The notes under the pieces: generated by a model | What the model was told of the DNA's origin: nothing | What the model saw: the letters and a program-made list of their open reading frames with translations, nothing else | Database searches by the model: none | In this document: positions 17,313 to 25,806 of the stretch, piece after piece | Layout of the letters: every line of letters starts with the position of its first letter | Numbering within the stretch: position 1 is the first letter of the stretch | Assembly: GCA_963820545.1 (NCBI GenBank) | Contig: CAWGAJ010000001.1 | Coordinates: 1,116,001-1,180,000 of the forward strand | Length of the DNA: 64,000 nt | Direction: 5' to 3' | DNA from: CAWGAJ01 sp963820545 | GTDB lineage: Bacteria > Planctomycetota > Planctomycetia > Pirellulales > Thermoguttaceae | Made by a program: the position numbers and the translations under genes

Positions 17313-18518
17313 TTACGCCCCGAATTTGGCCAGTTTTTCGGCATGGGCCAGGGCCAGGGGCATTAAGTAGATCCCCTGGAAATGGCCCAATCCGCCGCTT
17401 AGGGCCGCGCGTTCGCCAAAGGCCTGGCAGCCGTCTGGGCGGCAGGTATCGGCGACCAAGAGCGTGGGCACGGGATGCCAACTATGGCTGCACAGTTTGG
17501 CCGGCGTGCTGTGGTCGCCGGTAACGATCAACACCTTGGGTTTCAGCTTCATCACGCGCGGCACGATGGCGTCGAACTGCTCGATCATTTTCACCTTCTC
17601 GCCAAAATTGCCGTCCTCGCCGCGGCTGTCGGTGTATTTGAAGTGAACGAAGAAGAAATCGTAATTGTTCCAGAACTGTTCCAGCACGTCGATTTCTTCC
17701 TCCAGCGTGTTGGGCTTGCCGACCACCTCCATGCCGACCAGTTGTGCCAAACCCTTGTACATGGGATACACGGCGATGGCCGCCGGTTTCAGCCCGTATA
17801 CTTCTTCGTAGGTGGGGAGATGCGGAGCGGCTGAAAAACCGCGCATGGTCAGTCCATTGGCCTTGGTTTGATCGGCGAGCAATTCCCGGGCCTTGTTGAT
17901 GAATTGTTTGGCCACTTCGGCGGTCCATTGGCTTTGCTGATCGGCGGCCACGGGCTCCAGCGGCGGCACGCCGGTTTTTTGCGGATCGGTATCGGCCACG
18001 TTCCCGCCCAGTCCCTCGGCGCGGAAGATGACCACAAAGCGGTGCTCTTTGACCGGCTCGACAAAAACCTCCACCCGGGGAATTTTTATCTGGCGGAGCC
18101 TGATGGCCAGCGGTGCGCTTTGCTCGGTGGCGATTCGCCCGGCGCGGCGGTCGGTAATATTGCCGGCGGCATCGAGGGTGCAAAAGTTGCAGCGTATGGC
18201 TACATCGTGTCGTCCAAGTTTGAAGCCCACGCCCGTGGCCTCGAGCGCGCCGCGGCCGATGAGATATTTCACCGGATCGTAGCCGAACAGTCCCAGATGT
18301 CCGGGTCCGCTGCCGGGGGTGATGCCGGGGGCGACGGGATTCATCGAGCCCTGAACGCCTTGTTTGGCCAGGGCGTCGAGATTGGGGGTTTTGGCGGCCT
18401 CCAATTCGGTCGGTCCGTTGGAGACAATGGGCAATCCGCCCAGACCGTCGGCCACCAGCATCACGATCTTGTGGTCGTTTTTGACCTTCAATTCGCGGAC
18501 TAAGGATTGAATATCCAT
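17313..18518 (-). CDS. apgM: 2,3-bisphosphoglycerate-independent phosphoglycerate mutase, archaeal type
   Basis: A 401-residue member of the ApgM/COG3635 branch of the alkaline phosphatase superfamily. It interconverts 3- and 2-phosphoglycerate in glycolysis. Metal-site features include VMLVADGLGGLP near the N-terminus, TPNLDALAKQGVQGSM, GPGHLGLFGYDP, and the C-terminal VIVTGDHSTPAKLCSHSWHPVP. Some family members were once proposed as homoserine kinases; the metal motifs favour mutase. It starts at ATG 18518 with AAAGGAGCCCC just upstream. It is divergent from pgi, 203 bp apart. Confidence 0.88.
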   Translation of the reverse strand: MDIQSLVRELKVKNDHKIVMLVADGLGGLPIVSNGPTELEAAKTPNLDALAKQGVQGSMNPVAPGITPGSGPGHLGLFGYDPVKYLIGRGALEATGVGFKLGRHDVAIRCNFCTLDAAGNITDRRAGRIATEQSAPLAIRLRQIKIPRVEVFVEPVKEHRFVVIFRAEGLGGNVADTDPQKTGVPPLEPVAADQQSQWTAEVAKQFINKARELLADQTKANGLTMRGFSAAPHLPTYEEVYGLKPAAIAVYPMYKGLAQLVGMEVVGKPNTLEEEIDVLEQFWNNYDFFFVHFKYTDSRGEDGNFGEKVKMIEQFDAIVPRVMKLKPKVLIVTGDHSTPAKLCSHSWHPVPTLLVADTCRPDGCQAFGERAALSGGLGHFQGIYLMPLALAHAEKLAKFGA

Positions 18519-18721
18519 TTTGGGGCTCCTTTTATTTTCAAGGGAATATAGAATCTCACATTAGTATCAAAAACCGGCCGGAAGGCAAGGGCGCCGGCAA
18601 AAACAAAGCGGCTTTTCGGGCAACACGCACCCCCTAGCGAGTTTGCGGCGTTCGGGCTATTCTTTTTGGTGCCGAGTTAACAGCAAATTTTTCAAGAATT
18701 TTAAATTTTTCTCACAAGACC

Positions 18722-20140
18722 ATGAATAATTCATCCGCCACACAAATTACTTATGATTATTCGCACCTGATTGCCCAGAATGATGACAAGCCTTTTGCGC
18801 AACAAACCGGTTTGCTCCCTGCGGACCTGAAATGGTTAGTTCCGCAGCTGGAAGCCGCGCGTGAGGAAGTGCTGGCGGACCGGGAGATTTTTCAGCAGGG
18901 CTCGCCGCTAGCCGAGGAAAAAAAGCCGCTGGATGCCGGTTTTTTTTCTTTGCCCGAGCGCTTATTAAAACAAGACAGACAATTGCTTGATGAGATCATC
19001 ACTGCCGCCGACAGTTTGGCCAAGGAAGTCGATCGAGTAATCATCTTGGGGATTGGCGGTTCGTACATGGGCGCCAGGGCGATTTTCGAGGCCTGCTGCC
19101 ATCCGTATCACAACGAGTTATTGCGCAAAGCCCGCGGCGGCCGACCGAGAATCTATTTTGAAGGCAATAATGTCGACAACGACGCCCTGCAAGGGCTTTT
19201 GGACCTGGTCGAGGGCGACGACGATTGGGCCATTGTGGTTGTGAGCAAAAGCGGCGAAACCTTGGAAACGGCCGTAGCGTTTCGCTTGTTTCTCGAAGCC
19301 CTGCGCAAATCGTGCCAAGACGACAAGGAAAAACTACAACGGCGGATCATCCCCGTCACAGGCAAGCAGGGACGGCTCCGCGATCTGGCCCGGGCCCTGG
19401 GCTGCACGACGATCTTACCCGTTCCCGAAGGCGTGGGCGGACGTTTTTCGATTCTCTCTGCCGTGGGGCTGCTGCCCGCCGCCATCATGGGACTAGACGT
19501 AATCCAACTACTCGAAGGGGCCATGGCAATGAACCACCGCTTTTGCACGGCCGCGCCGCTGGAAAATCCCCCCTTGGCTTATGCGGGTATCTCGCGGCTG
19601 ATGGAAACCCGGCGCGGGGCCTTGATCCGCGTGCTTTCCACCTGGGGGAAGAAGCTCGAGGCCGTGGGTTTGTGGTACGATCAATTGCTCTCGGAAAGCC
19701 TGGGAAAGAACGGACAGGGGGCCACGCCTATAACGGTCGTCAATACCCGGGACCTGCATTCGCGCGGCCAGCAGCATCAGGAGGGCCGCCGCGACAAACT
19801 GATCACTAATCTGATTGTCGCCGAACCGTATCGTGTGGCGCTGGCTATTGAAAAATCGAATTTCGATCAAGACAAGCTCAACGAGTTGGCCGGCAAGACG
19901 CTGCCGGACATTCTTTGCGCCGCCATTCGCGGGACAAACGAGGCCTATAATGAAGATTTTCGCCGCCCGGCCTTCATCCGTCTGCCCCGCCTGGATGAAT
20001 TCTGCCTAGGGCAGTTGTTGCAGATGCTGATGATCGCCACCGTGGCTGAAGGCCGGATGATGGGCGTAAACCCATACGGTCAGCCAGGGGTGCAAGCCTA
20101 CAAAAAGAACATGAGCGCCATCTTGAGGGGCGCGGGGTGA
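18722..20140 (+). CDS. pgi: Glucose-6-phosphate isomerase
   Basis: A 472-residue glycolytic enzyme interconverting glucose 6-phosphate and fructose 6-phosphate. The sugar-phosphate-binding motifs are IIGIGGSYMGARAIFE-like (residues about 103-118) and VVSKSGETLETAVAFRLF; GGRFSILSAVGLLP, ESLGKNGQGATP, DLHSRGQQHQEG and the C-terminal GVQAYKKNM carry the active-site residues. Its length matches the bacillus-type enzyme. It is divergent from apgM, a shared-pathway pair. The last residues (LRGAG) and stop are encoded by a GAGGGGC heptamer tract. Confidence 0.95.
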   Translation: MNNSSATQITYDYSHLIAQNDDKPFAQQTGLLPADLKWLVPQLEAAREEVLADREIFQQGSPLAEEKKPLDAGFFSLPERLLKQDRQLLDEIITAADSLAKEVDRVIILGIGGSYMGARAIFEACCHPYHNELLRKARGGRPRIYFEGNNVDNDALQGLLDLVEGDDDWAIVVVSKSGETLETAVAFRLFLEALRKSCQDDKEKLQRRIIPVTGKQGRLRDLARALGCTTILPVPEGVGGRFSILSAVGLLPAAIMGLDVIQLLEGAMAMNHRFCTAAPLENPPLAYAGISRLMETRRGALIRVLSTWGKKLEAVGLWYDQLLSESLGKNGQGATPITVVNTRDLHSRGQQHQEGRRDKLITNLIVAEPYRVALAIEKSNFDQDKLNELAGKTLPDILCAAIRGTNEAYNEDFRRPAFIRLPRLDEFCLGQLLQMLMIATVAEGRMMGVNPYGQPGVQAYKKNMSAILRGAG

Positions 20141-20275
20141 GGGGCGTGGGGAAAAAAGGATGAAGGATAAAGGATGAAGGATGAATTTGGAATGATGAAT
20201 GCTGAATACAAAAACTGTAAACTGTAAACTGTGAACTGAAAACTATATACTGTCTGCAACCGCTTGCGGTTTCGC
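20126..20275 (+). repeat. Compound heptamer element, copy 1 (pgi 3' end)
   Basis: GAGGGGC-class units overlapping the pgi stop are followed by GGATGAA units, TGAATGC-type units, ACTGTAA units, a TATACTGTCTGC link and the palindrome AACCGCTTGCGGTTT. The section from about 20154 has the same block order as 25609-25717. Confidence 0.85.
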
Positions 20276-20345
20276 AAACACAACCATCCATCAAGAAATA
20301 TCTACAAGTCACCATTTTGCCCTCTTTGCCTTTGGAGGCGTGAAA

Positions 20346-21215
20346 ATGCCGTCGGAATGTCATCGGCTTGGAAAAGAGGGCATTAAATATCGACTTCTGG
20401 CAATCGACATTGACGGCACGTTGGTCAACAGCCGCGACGAGTTGACTCCCGAGACCCAAGCGGCATTGATTCAGGCGGGCAAGGCCGGCATTCACGTGGT
20501 GCTGGCCACGGGACGGCGCTATAGCCGCACGCTGCATCTGGTGGAACCACTGGGCATCGATGTGCCGCTGGTCTCGGCCAGCGGGGCATTGGTCAAGGAT
20601 CCCAAGGATCATCGGACTTTGTATAAAGCGGTATTTGATCCGCGCCTGCTGCAACGGGTTTTGGAACTGATCGACCAAAGCGGATTCGATACGGTGCTCT
20701 GTGGCGACACCTTCAACAAAGGATTTGACTTCTATCATGCCGGAAAAAAGGCGAGAAACCAGGAATTGGCGGAATATCTGGAACTGAATCCATACGATGG
20801 GCGGATCTGGCCGAATCTGCTCAGCGATCCGCCTCCGGACGTGTTTTTGGTATTTTCCATGGGCGCCAAGGATCAAATGCTGGCCCTGGATCAGCTTCTG
20901 CACGATGAATTGCCCGGCCGGTTTTCGACTCACGTACTGCGCAGCCCACGTTATCGGGGATTTTTAGTGGAGATCGTGCCCGCCGGCGTATCCAAATGGT
21001 CGGCGATTCGTCGGCTGGCCGAGGACTGGGCAATCGAGGAACCTACAATCTGCGCAGTGGGCGACGATGTAAACGACATTCCCATGATTCGCGCGGCGGG
21101 CTTGGGCGTGGCCATGGGCAATGCCGTGGCCGAGGTCAAGGCCGCGGCCGACCGCGTGGCCCCTTCACATGACGAAAATGGACTGGTGCAAGTGGTCCAG
21201 TGGCTGCTGGAATAA
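20346..21215 (+). CDS. Cof-type HAD-superfamily phosphatase
   Basis: A 289-residue hydrolase of the Cof/HAD-IIB group. Motif I is LLAIDIDGTLVNS (nucleophile Asp), motif II is around VVLATGRRYSRT, and motif IV is AVGDDVNDIPMIRAAGLGVAMGNA, with a C2-type cap between (about residues 90-190). The family dephosphorylates sugar phosphates and related metabolites; the exact substrate cannot be read. ATG 20346 is chosen because GGAGG lies 7 nt upstream; GTG 20340 is an alternative. Distant relatives are often encoded near sugar metabolism genes, consistent with pgi upstream. Confidence 0.88.
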   Translation: MPSECHRLGKEGIKYRLLAIDIDGTLVNSRDELTPETQAALIQAGKAGIHVVLATGRRYSRTLHLVEPLGIDVPLVSASGALVKDPKDHRTLYKAVFDPRLLQRVLELIDQSGFDTVLCGDTFNKGFDFYHAGKKARNQELAEYLELNPYDGRIWPNLLSDPPPDVFLVFSMGAKDQMLALDQLLHDELPGRFSTHVLRSPRYRGFLVEIVPAGVSKWSAIRRLAEDWAIEEPTICAVGDDVNDIPMIRAAGLGVAMGNAVAEVKAAADRVAPSHDENGLVQVVQWLLE

Positions 21216-21230
21216 ATCGTTAGAACATCA

Positions 21231-21254
21231 CCCGGCGCAAGCGCCGGGGCTAAA
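21231..21254 (+). repeat. Palindromic repeat CCCGGCGC..GCGCCGGGGCTAAA, copy 2
   Basis: Same element as at 9681-9704, with C/G in both arms in place of A/T, so pairing is preserved. Confidence 0.75.
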
Positions 21255-21271
21255 TCAGTTCAATTGGCGAA

Positions 21272-21601
21272 TTACTTTACCTCCGCCCCTGATTCGCATG
21301 GACGGTCGGGACGCAAAAGCACCACGCCTTGGGCGTCGCTGGCGGCCAGCAACATGCCCCGCGACTCCTCGCCGCGCAGCACGACTTCCTGAAGATTGTC
21401 CACCACCACAATTTGCCGGCCGACTAATTCTTCCGGCTTGTAATAGGGCCGGATGCCGGCCACGATCTGTTTTTCTTCTTCGCCTATTTTGATCTGCATA
21501 ACCAGCAGCTTGTTGGCGTTGGGATGCTCCCGGGCGGAAAGGATCGTGGCTATGCGAAGATCGAGTTTTACAAAGTCGTCATAAGTTATTTTGGGCTTCA
21601 T
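21272..21601 (-). CDS. tRNA-binding-domain protein (MetG C-terminal/CsaA-like)
   Basis: A 109-residue stand-alone OB-fold tRNA-binding domain. It reads YDDFVKLDLRIATILSAREHPNANKLLVMQI, then RQIVAGIRPYY and the end ESRGMLLAAS, matching the C-terminal domain of methionyl-tRNA synthetase and the Trbp/CsaA group. It may act as a separate beta subunit of MetRS or as a tRNA-binding chaperone; no metG is in the window. Its ATG directly abuts a GATAGGG-class heptamer tract. Confidence 0.85.
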   Translation of the reverse strand: MKPKITYDDFVKLDLRIATILSAREHPNANKLLVMQIKIGEEEKQIVAGIRPYYKPEELVGRQIVVVDNLQEVVLRGEESRGMLLAASDAQGVVLLRPDRPCESGAEVK

Positions 21602-21603
21602 GA

Positions 21604-21630
21604 TAGGGGATGGGGGATAGGGAATAGGAG
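21604..21630 (-). repeat. GATAGGG-class heptamer tract 5' of the tRNA-binding gene
   Basis: About four 7-nt units of GATAGGG/GATGGGG/AATAGGG immediately upstream of the start codon of the - strand gene. Confidence 0.75.
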
Positions 21631-21744
21631 TTTATTGGTACTTGTTAGGATATGGTAGGCAGCATTGCGATTTTTGTCAAAGGGGGAAAGGATTGTATAA
21701 AACAGGAAAGTGCGATAAGGTAAATATAATGAATATCGTTCCTC

Positions 21745-21768
21745 GTTCCCATGCTCCGGTGCGGGAAC
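21745..21768. repeat. Palindromic repeat GTTCCC..GGGAAC, copy 1
   Basis: GTTCCCATGCTCCGGTGCGG then GAAC. Arms pair imperfectly. Related copies lie at 22359-22382, 41132-41154 and 56239-56262. Confidence 0.65.
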
Positions 21769-21787
21769 GCCATTAAGGTCCATCGCC

Positions 21788-22147
21788 ATGCCTACAGACG
21801 ACATTTCCAATTTTAACAAACCTTCACCCTCTGCCGATTCTCCGCAGATGACCCTGGCCGATTTTCAGTTGCTCATCCGGCGCATGTATCTGGAGAAGGA
21901 TATTGCCCGGGGCGTGGAAGGAACCTTTATGTGGTTTATGGAAGAAGTGGGCGAGTTGGCCGCGGCGCTCAGAAACGGCACCCATGAAGATCGGGTGCAA
22001 GAGTTCGCCGACGTGCTGGCCTGGTTGACCACCATCGCTAACGTGGTAGGAGTTGATCTGACCAAGGCCGTGACAGAAAAGTACGGGACCGGCTGCCCGG
22101 GCTGCGGCCGGTTTGTCTGCACCTGTCCCGATGCAGGAAAACCATGA
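21788..22147 (+). CDS. MazG-like nucleotide pyrophosphohydrolase
   Basis: A 119-residue all-alpha NTP pyrophosphohydrolase. Metal-binding helices show EEVGELAAAL (EExxE) and EFADVLAWL (ExxD), about residues 54-90. A C-terminal CPGCGRFVCTC cluster has four cysteines and may bind zinc. MazG-like proteins hydrolyse non-canonical or excess NTPs. The stop overlaps the next gene's ATG (ATGA), suggesting translational coupling if that upstream start is the real one. Confidence 0.85.
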   Translation: MPTDDISNFNKPSPSADSPQMTLADFQLLIRRMYLEKDIARGVEGTFMWFMEEVGELAAALRNGTHEDRVQEFADVLAWLTTIANVVGVDLTKAVTEKYGTGCPGCGRFVCTCPDAGKP

Positions 22148-24618
22148 CTCGACCGATGAATGAAGAAGGCGGAAGGCGGAAGACCCAGAGGGATCAGGGA
22201 TCAGGGTTCAATAGTGGGGATTGTAAAATGCAAATTGCAAAATGCACATTGCAAATTGCAGACAGCACCACCCTCACCCCTTACCACTCTCCCCGATCAC
22301 TGCGCGATGCCCGGCGACGGGGCTTGTGGCAAATGGTATTCTTCATTCAGCATTCCTTGTTCCCACGCTGGAGCGTGGGAACAAGATTGATTGTTTCCTT
22401 CATCCTTCATCCTTCATCCTTCATCCTTTTTGTCATTTTGTTTTTATTGTCTCTCGTAGCGGCGCCGGTTTTCGCGCAGGACATACAACCGCCGGAAATC
22501 GCGGGCGTGCGCGTGGGCTTGGCCGATCGATTTAAGGTTGGACTATGGGCGCCCATGGAAATCACGCTTCGCGGCGGCAGCCAAGAACTCCACGGCGCCG
22601 TGGCCGTGACCGTGCCTGACGGCGACGGCATTCCCAGTCGTGTGGCCACGCCGCCCGAGATGCCTTGTCAGGTGACGCCCGGTCGAGAAACCAAGGTGTT
22701 GCTTAATGTTCGTATGGGCCGCGTGCAGGGCGAGTTAAAGGTCGATTTCATTGTGGATGGCCAGATTGCCGCCAGTAAAACAATGAAATCGTCGGGGGAA
22801 ATCGACAAAGAACATTTTCTCGAACCCTTGGAAATGCAGCCCTTATTCGTTACAGTCGGATCAACGAAGATGGGGATCGATGAGAATCCTCGCTTAAGGG
22901 AAAGAGATCTCGAACATCGGCCGGTCGAAGCTCTGTTGCATGATTGCGGACAATTGCCCGCCTGCTGGTACGGTTATGAAGCGGTAAATGCCCTGGTGCT
23001 TTCCACCAGCCGGCCGGAACTATATCGCATGTTAACCCTCCATAGCGAAGGGCTGGAAGCCTTGGACCAGTGGATTCGCATGGGCGGGCGCTTGGTGCTG
23101 TGTGTGGGCGACCGGGCCGAGGAAGTGCTGGCAAAAGATTCGCCGTTGCGGCGTTTTGCCCCGGGCCGGCTGGATAAAATGATCTCTCTGAGACAAACTG
23201 CGGTTTTAGAAATGTATTGCGGCAGCACCGTGGCTATGCCTCAAGTGCAAGGCGGCGATAAAGCCGCGCTACGGGTGCCTAAGCTCGTGGATATCCAAGG
23301 AGTTGTGGAAGCCCGCGAAGCCGATTTGCCCTTGATTATCCGCACGCCGCGAGCTTTTGGCCAGATCATTTTTATCGCCTGCGATCTCGATCGGGCGCCG
23401 TTGAGCAACTGGCCCGATCGAAACTTGCTGCTGGCCAAATTGCTCGACCTGCCCATGGGCCCGGGTGAACATCCGGCCGAGAGCGCCGCGCTCTTGCACC
23501 ATGGTTACATCGACCTTTCCGGGCAACTCCGCAGCGCGCTGGATTGTTATCCGGGCGTGTACGTGATTCCCTTCGGACTTGTGGCGTCGCTGATTATCTT
23601 TTATATTCTGCTGATCGGACCGGGCGATTACTTTTTCCTGCGCAAAATTGTTCGCCACATGCAGTGGACATGGCTTAGCTTCCCGCTTATCGTTCTGGCA
23701 ATCAGCGGGGGAGCGTGTCTGCTGGCTTATTATTTGAAAGGCGATCAACTGCGGGTAAATCAACTGGATTTAGTCGATATTGATGCCAGCTCGGGATTCG
23801 TGCGCGGCACAACGTGGCTGAATATCTTCAGCCCGCGCACGCAATTTTTCCAGTTTTCCTTGCAACCGCGTCTGCCCGACGGCCAGCCGGCTGCAAACGC
23901 CCAAGCTTGGCTTGCCTGGCTGGGATTGGAGGGCAGGGCGCTGGGAGGCATGAATTCACGCGGGGCCAACCAGAGGCTCTGGCCCGAGCCGTACCAATTC
24001 GCGCCGCAATTGAATGCCCTGCAAGGCGTGCCCATCCAGGTTTGGTCCATGAAAAGTTTCACCGGCCGCTGGACATCCTCTACTGCCATGTTTCCGCGGG
24101 CCGAATTGTCCGAGGACGGGCAATCGCTTTTCGGCTCGGTCTCCAATACGCTCGGTTTTTCCTTGCGGCAGTGCATTTTGGCCCATGGTCGCTGGGCGTA
24201 TGAATTGGGTCCGCTCGCCGCGGGCGAAACCGCCATCGTGGACCAAACCGTCAAACGCAGCGAATTGAGAACCCTGCTGACCGGCAAAAAAATGATTTTC
24301 GAGGAAAAATACCGTCAGGAAATCACTCCTTACGATCAAGCCAGCACGGACGTTTCGTACATTCTGAAGATGATGATGTTTTACAACGCCATCGACGGCC
24401 GCAGTTACACCAGGCTGGCCAACGGCTATCAAACTTTTGTTGATCTCAGCGATTTGCTCAAGACCGGCCGGGCGATTTTACTGGCCGAAGGCCCCGATCA
24501 ATTACCGGAAAAAAAATGCGGCGCCGTGCTGCTTTGCGACAATAAGCCCGTGGACAAACCAAGGGATAAACATAAAACTATCTATCGTTTCGTATTTCCC
24601 GTGAAAAGCACGCAGTAA
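22144..24618 (+). CDS. Large membrane protein of unknown function
   Basis: An 824-residue frame. From about residue 95 it is a typical exported protein: hydrophobic stretch FVILFLLSLVAAPVFAQ, then a beta-rich extracytoplasmic region (about 115-460), a transmembrane pair (about 479-545, with FYILLIGPGDYFFLRKI and ISGGACLLAYYL), and a second large soluble domain. The first 90 residues are encoded by GGATCAG/TTTGCAA/TTCATCC heptamers and a GTTCCC palindrome, so the true start may lie later (for example ATG 22333 or a TTG near 22385) and part of the signal peptide (FILHPSSFIL) is repeat-derived. It precedes an ABC ATPase and could be part of that transporter; no family name is claimed. Confidence 0.7.
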   Translation: MTRPMNEEGGRRKTQRDQGSGFNSGDCKMQIAKCTLQIADSTTLTPYHSPRSLRDARRRGLWQMVFFIQHSLFPRWSVGTRLIVSFILHPSSFILFVILFLLSLVAAPVFAQDIQPPEIAGVRVGLADRFKVGLWAPMEITLRGGSQELHGAVAVTVPDGDGIPSRVATPPEMPCQVTPGRETKVLLNVRMGRVQGELKVDFIVDGQIAASKTMKSSGEIDKEHFLEPLEMQPLFVTVGSTKMGIDENPRLRERDLEHRPVEALLHDCGQLPACWYGYEAVNALVLSTSRPELYRMLTLHSEGLEALDQWIRMGGRLVLCVGDRAEEVLAKDSPLRRFAPGRLDKMISLRQTAVLEMYCGSTVAMPQVQGGDKAALRVPKLVDIQGVVEAREADLPLIIRTPRAFGQIIFIACDLDRAPLSNWPDRNLLLAKLLDLPMGPGEHPAESAALLHHGYIDLSGQLRSALDCYPGVYVIPFGLVASLIIFYILLIGPGDYFFLRKIVRHMQWTWLSFPLIVLAISGGACLLAYYLKGDQLRVNQLDLVDIDASSGFVRGTTWLNIFSPRTQFFQFSLQPRLPDGQPAANAQAWLAWLGLEGRALGGMNSRGANQRLWPEPYQFAPQLNALQGVPIQVWSMKSFTGRWTSSTAMFPRAELSEDGQSLFGSVSNTLGFSLRQCILAHGRWAYELGPLAAGETAIVDQTVKRSELRTLLTGKKMIFEEKYRQEITPYDQASTDVSYILKMMMFYNAIDGRSYTRLANGYQTFVDLSDLLKTGRAILLAEGPDQLPEKKCGAVLLCDNKPVDKPRDKHKTIYRFVFPVKSTQ
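22163..22262 (+). repeat. Heptamer tracts GGCGGAA, GGATCAG and TTTGCAA classes in a gene's 5' end
   Basis: Consecutive 7-nt-period blocks: GGCGGAA units, GGATCAG units, then ATTGCAA/AATGCAA units. They lie in the first 40 codons of the large membrane protein frame. Confidence 0.75.
22359..22430 (+). repeat. GTTCCC palindrome and TTCATCC heptamers in a coding 5' end
   Basis: A perfect palindrome, GTTCCCACGC-TGGA-GCGTGGGAAC (22359-22382), is followed by about five TTCATCC units (22396-22430) translated as the cyclic peptide FILHPSS. Confidence 0.8.
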
Positions 24619-24629
24619 ACTTCAAAAAC

Positions 24630-24655
24630 TCTGTCCGCTGTCCCCTGTCCCCTGA
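24630..24655 (+). repeat. TGTCCCC-class heptamer tract
   Basis: Three to four 7-nt units (TGTCCGC, TGTCCCC, TGTCCCC) between the membrane protein and the ABC ATPase. Confidence 0.7.
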
Positions 24656-24663
24656 TAGTTGCC

Positions 24664-25590
24664 ATGATCAAAACACAAGACCTCACCAAAGTCTACGGCC
24701 AGTTGCGCGCTATAAATAATCTTACGCTGGAGTTGGCCGAGGGGGATTTGTTCGGTTACATTGGTCCGAATGGTTCGGGAAAAACCACCACCATGCGGAT
24801 CCTGGCCACGCTGCTTCAGCCCACCTGGGGCGAAGCGACGGTCTGCGGCTATTCGATCTACACGCACCCCAAGGAAATCCGCCGCTTGATCGGCTACATG
24901 CCCGACTTCTTCGGCGTGTACGACGACATGAAGGTGCTGGAGTACCTGGAATTTTTTGCCGCGGCGTATCGCATCAAGGGAGCGCGGCGGCGGAAAATCT
25001 GCAACGAAGTGCTGGAGTTGGTGGACCTGGGCTACAAGCGTGAAGCCTTTGTCACCAGCCTTTCCCGGGGCATGACCCAGCGGCTCGGCCTTGCCCGGGT
25101 GTTGCTGCACGATCCCCTGGTGCTGCTTTTGGACGAGCCGGCCAGCGGGCTCGATCCCCGCGCCCGCATCGAAATTCGCGGACTGCTCAGGGAGCTGCGC
25201 AAGCTGGGCAAGACGATCATGGTTTCCAGCCACATCCTTCCGGAACTGGCCGATATTTGCAACAAGGTAGGGATTATTGAACGCGGGGAACTGCTGATTA
25301 GCGCCAACGTCTCTGACTTGATGAAACAAGTGCGGCGGCGCACGCTGCTGAACGTCTCTGTTGCCGACAATCTCGAAGGCGCCGGTAAATTAGTCGAGCA
25401 AAGCAATCTGGTGGAAAACATCAATATTCGTGAGGGAAAAATCTTCATCACTTTAAAAGAAAACGTGGCAGACTATAGTGAACTGGCCACGATGCTCGTC
25501 GAAGCCGGGTTTAAATTAAAACTCTTCAAGGAGGATGAAATCAACCTGGAAACCGCCTTCATGATGCTGACCAAAGGCATCACGGCGTGA
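24664..25590 (+). CDS. ABC transporter ATP-binding protein
   Basis: A 308-residue ABC ATPase. Walker A is GPNGSGKTTTMR (about residues 38-49), the signature is LSRGMTQRLGLARVLLHDP, Walker B is LVLLLDEPASGLDPRARIEI, and the H-loop is VSSHIL. The C-terminal ~80 residues form a small domain seen in ATPases of ABC-2-type exporters. It lies 45 bp after the large membrane protein; no ordinary ABC-2 permease follows, so the partner may be that protein or a gene elsewhere. Confidence 0.92.
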   Translation: MIKTQDLTKVYGQLRAINNLTLELAEGDLFGYIGPNGSGKTTTMRILATLLQPTWGEATVCGYSIYTHPKEIRRLIGYMPDFFGVYDDMKVLEYLEFFAAAYRIKGARRRKICNEVLELVDLGYKREAFVTSLSRGMTQRLGLARVLLHDPLVLLLDEPASGLDPRARIEIRGLLRELRKLGKTIMVSSHILPELADICNKVGIIERGELLISANVSDLMKQVRRRTLLNVSVADNLEGAGKLVEQSNLVENINIREGKIFITLKENVADYSELATMLVEAGFKLKLFKEDEINLETAFMMLTKGITA

Positions 25591-25806
25591 AGCGAGGGAC
25601 GAGGTATCAAAAAAGGATGAGGGATGAAGGATGAATTCGAAATACTGAATGCTGAATGCAAACACTGTAAACAGTGAACTGTAAACTTTATACTTCCTAC
25701 AACCGCTTGCGGTTTCGGACCGCTTGCTGTCCACTCTCTCTGCGATCGGCAATTTTAAATTTGCAATTATACCTTGATCCCAATCCCTAATCCCCAATTC
25801 CTATTT
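25591..25806. repeat. Compound heptamer element, copy 2 (between ABC ATPase and TMTC-like gene)
   Basis: GGATGAA units, TGAATGC units, ACTGTAA units and the palindrome AACCGCTTGCGGTTT (to about 25717) match the order of 20154-20275. Further units of TTTGCAA type and AATCCCC type fill the spacer up to the convergent gene end. Confidence 0.85.
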
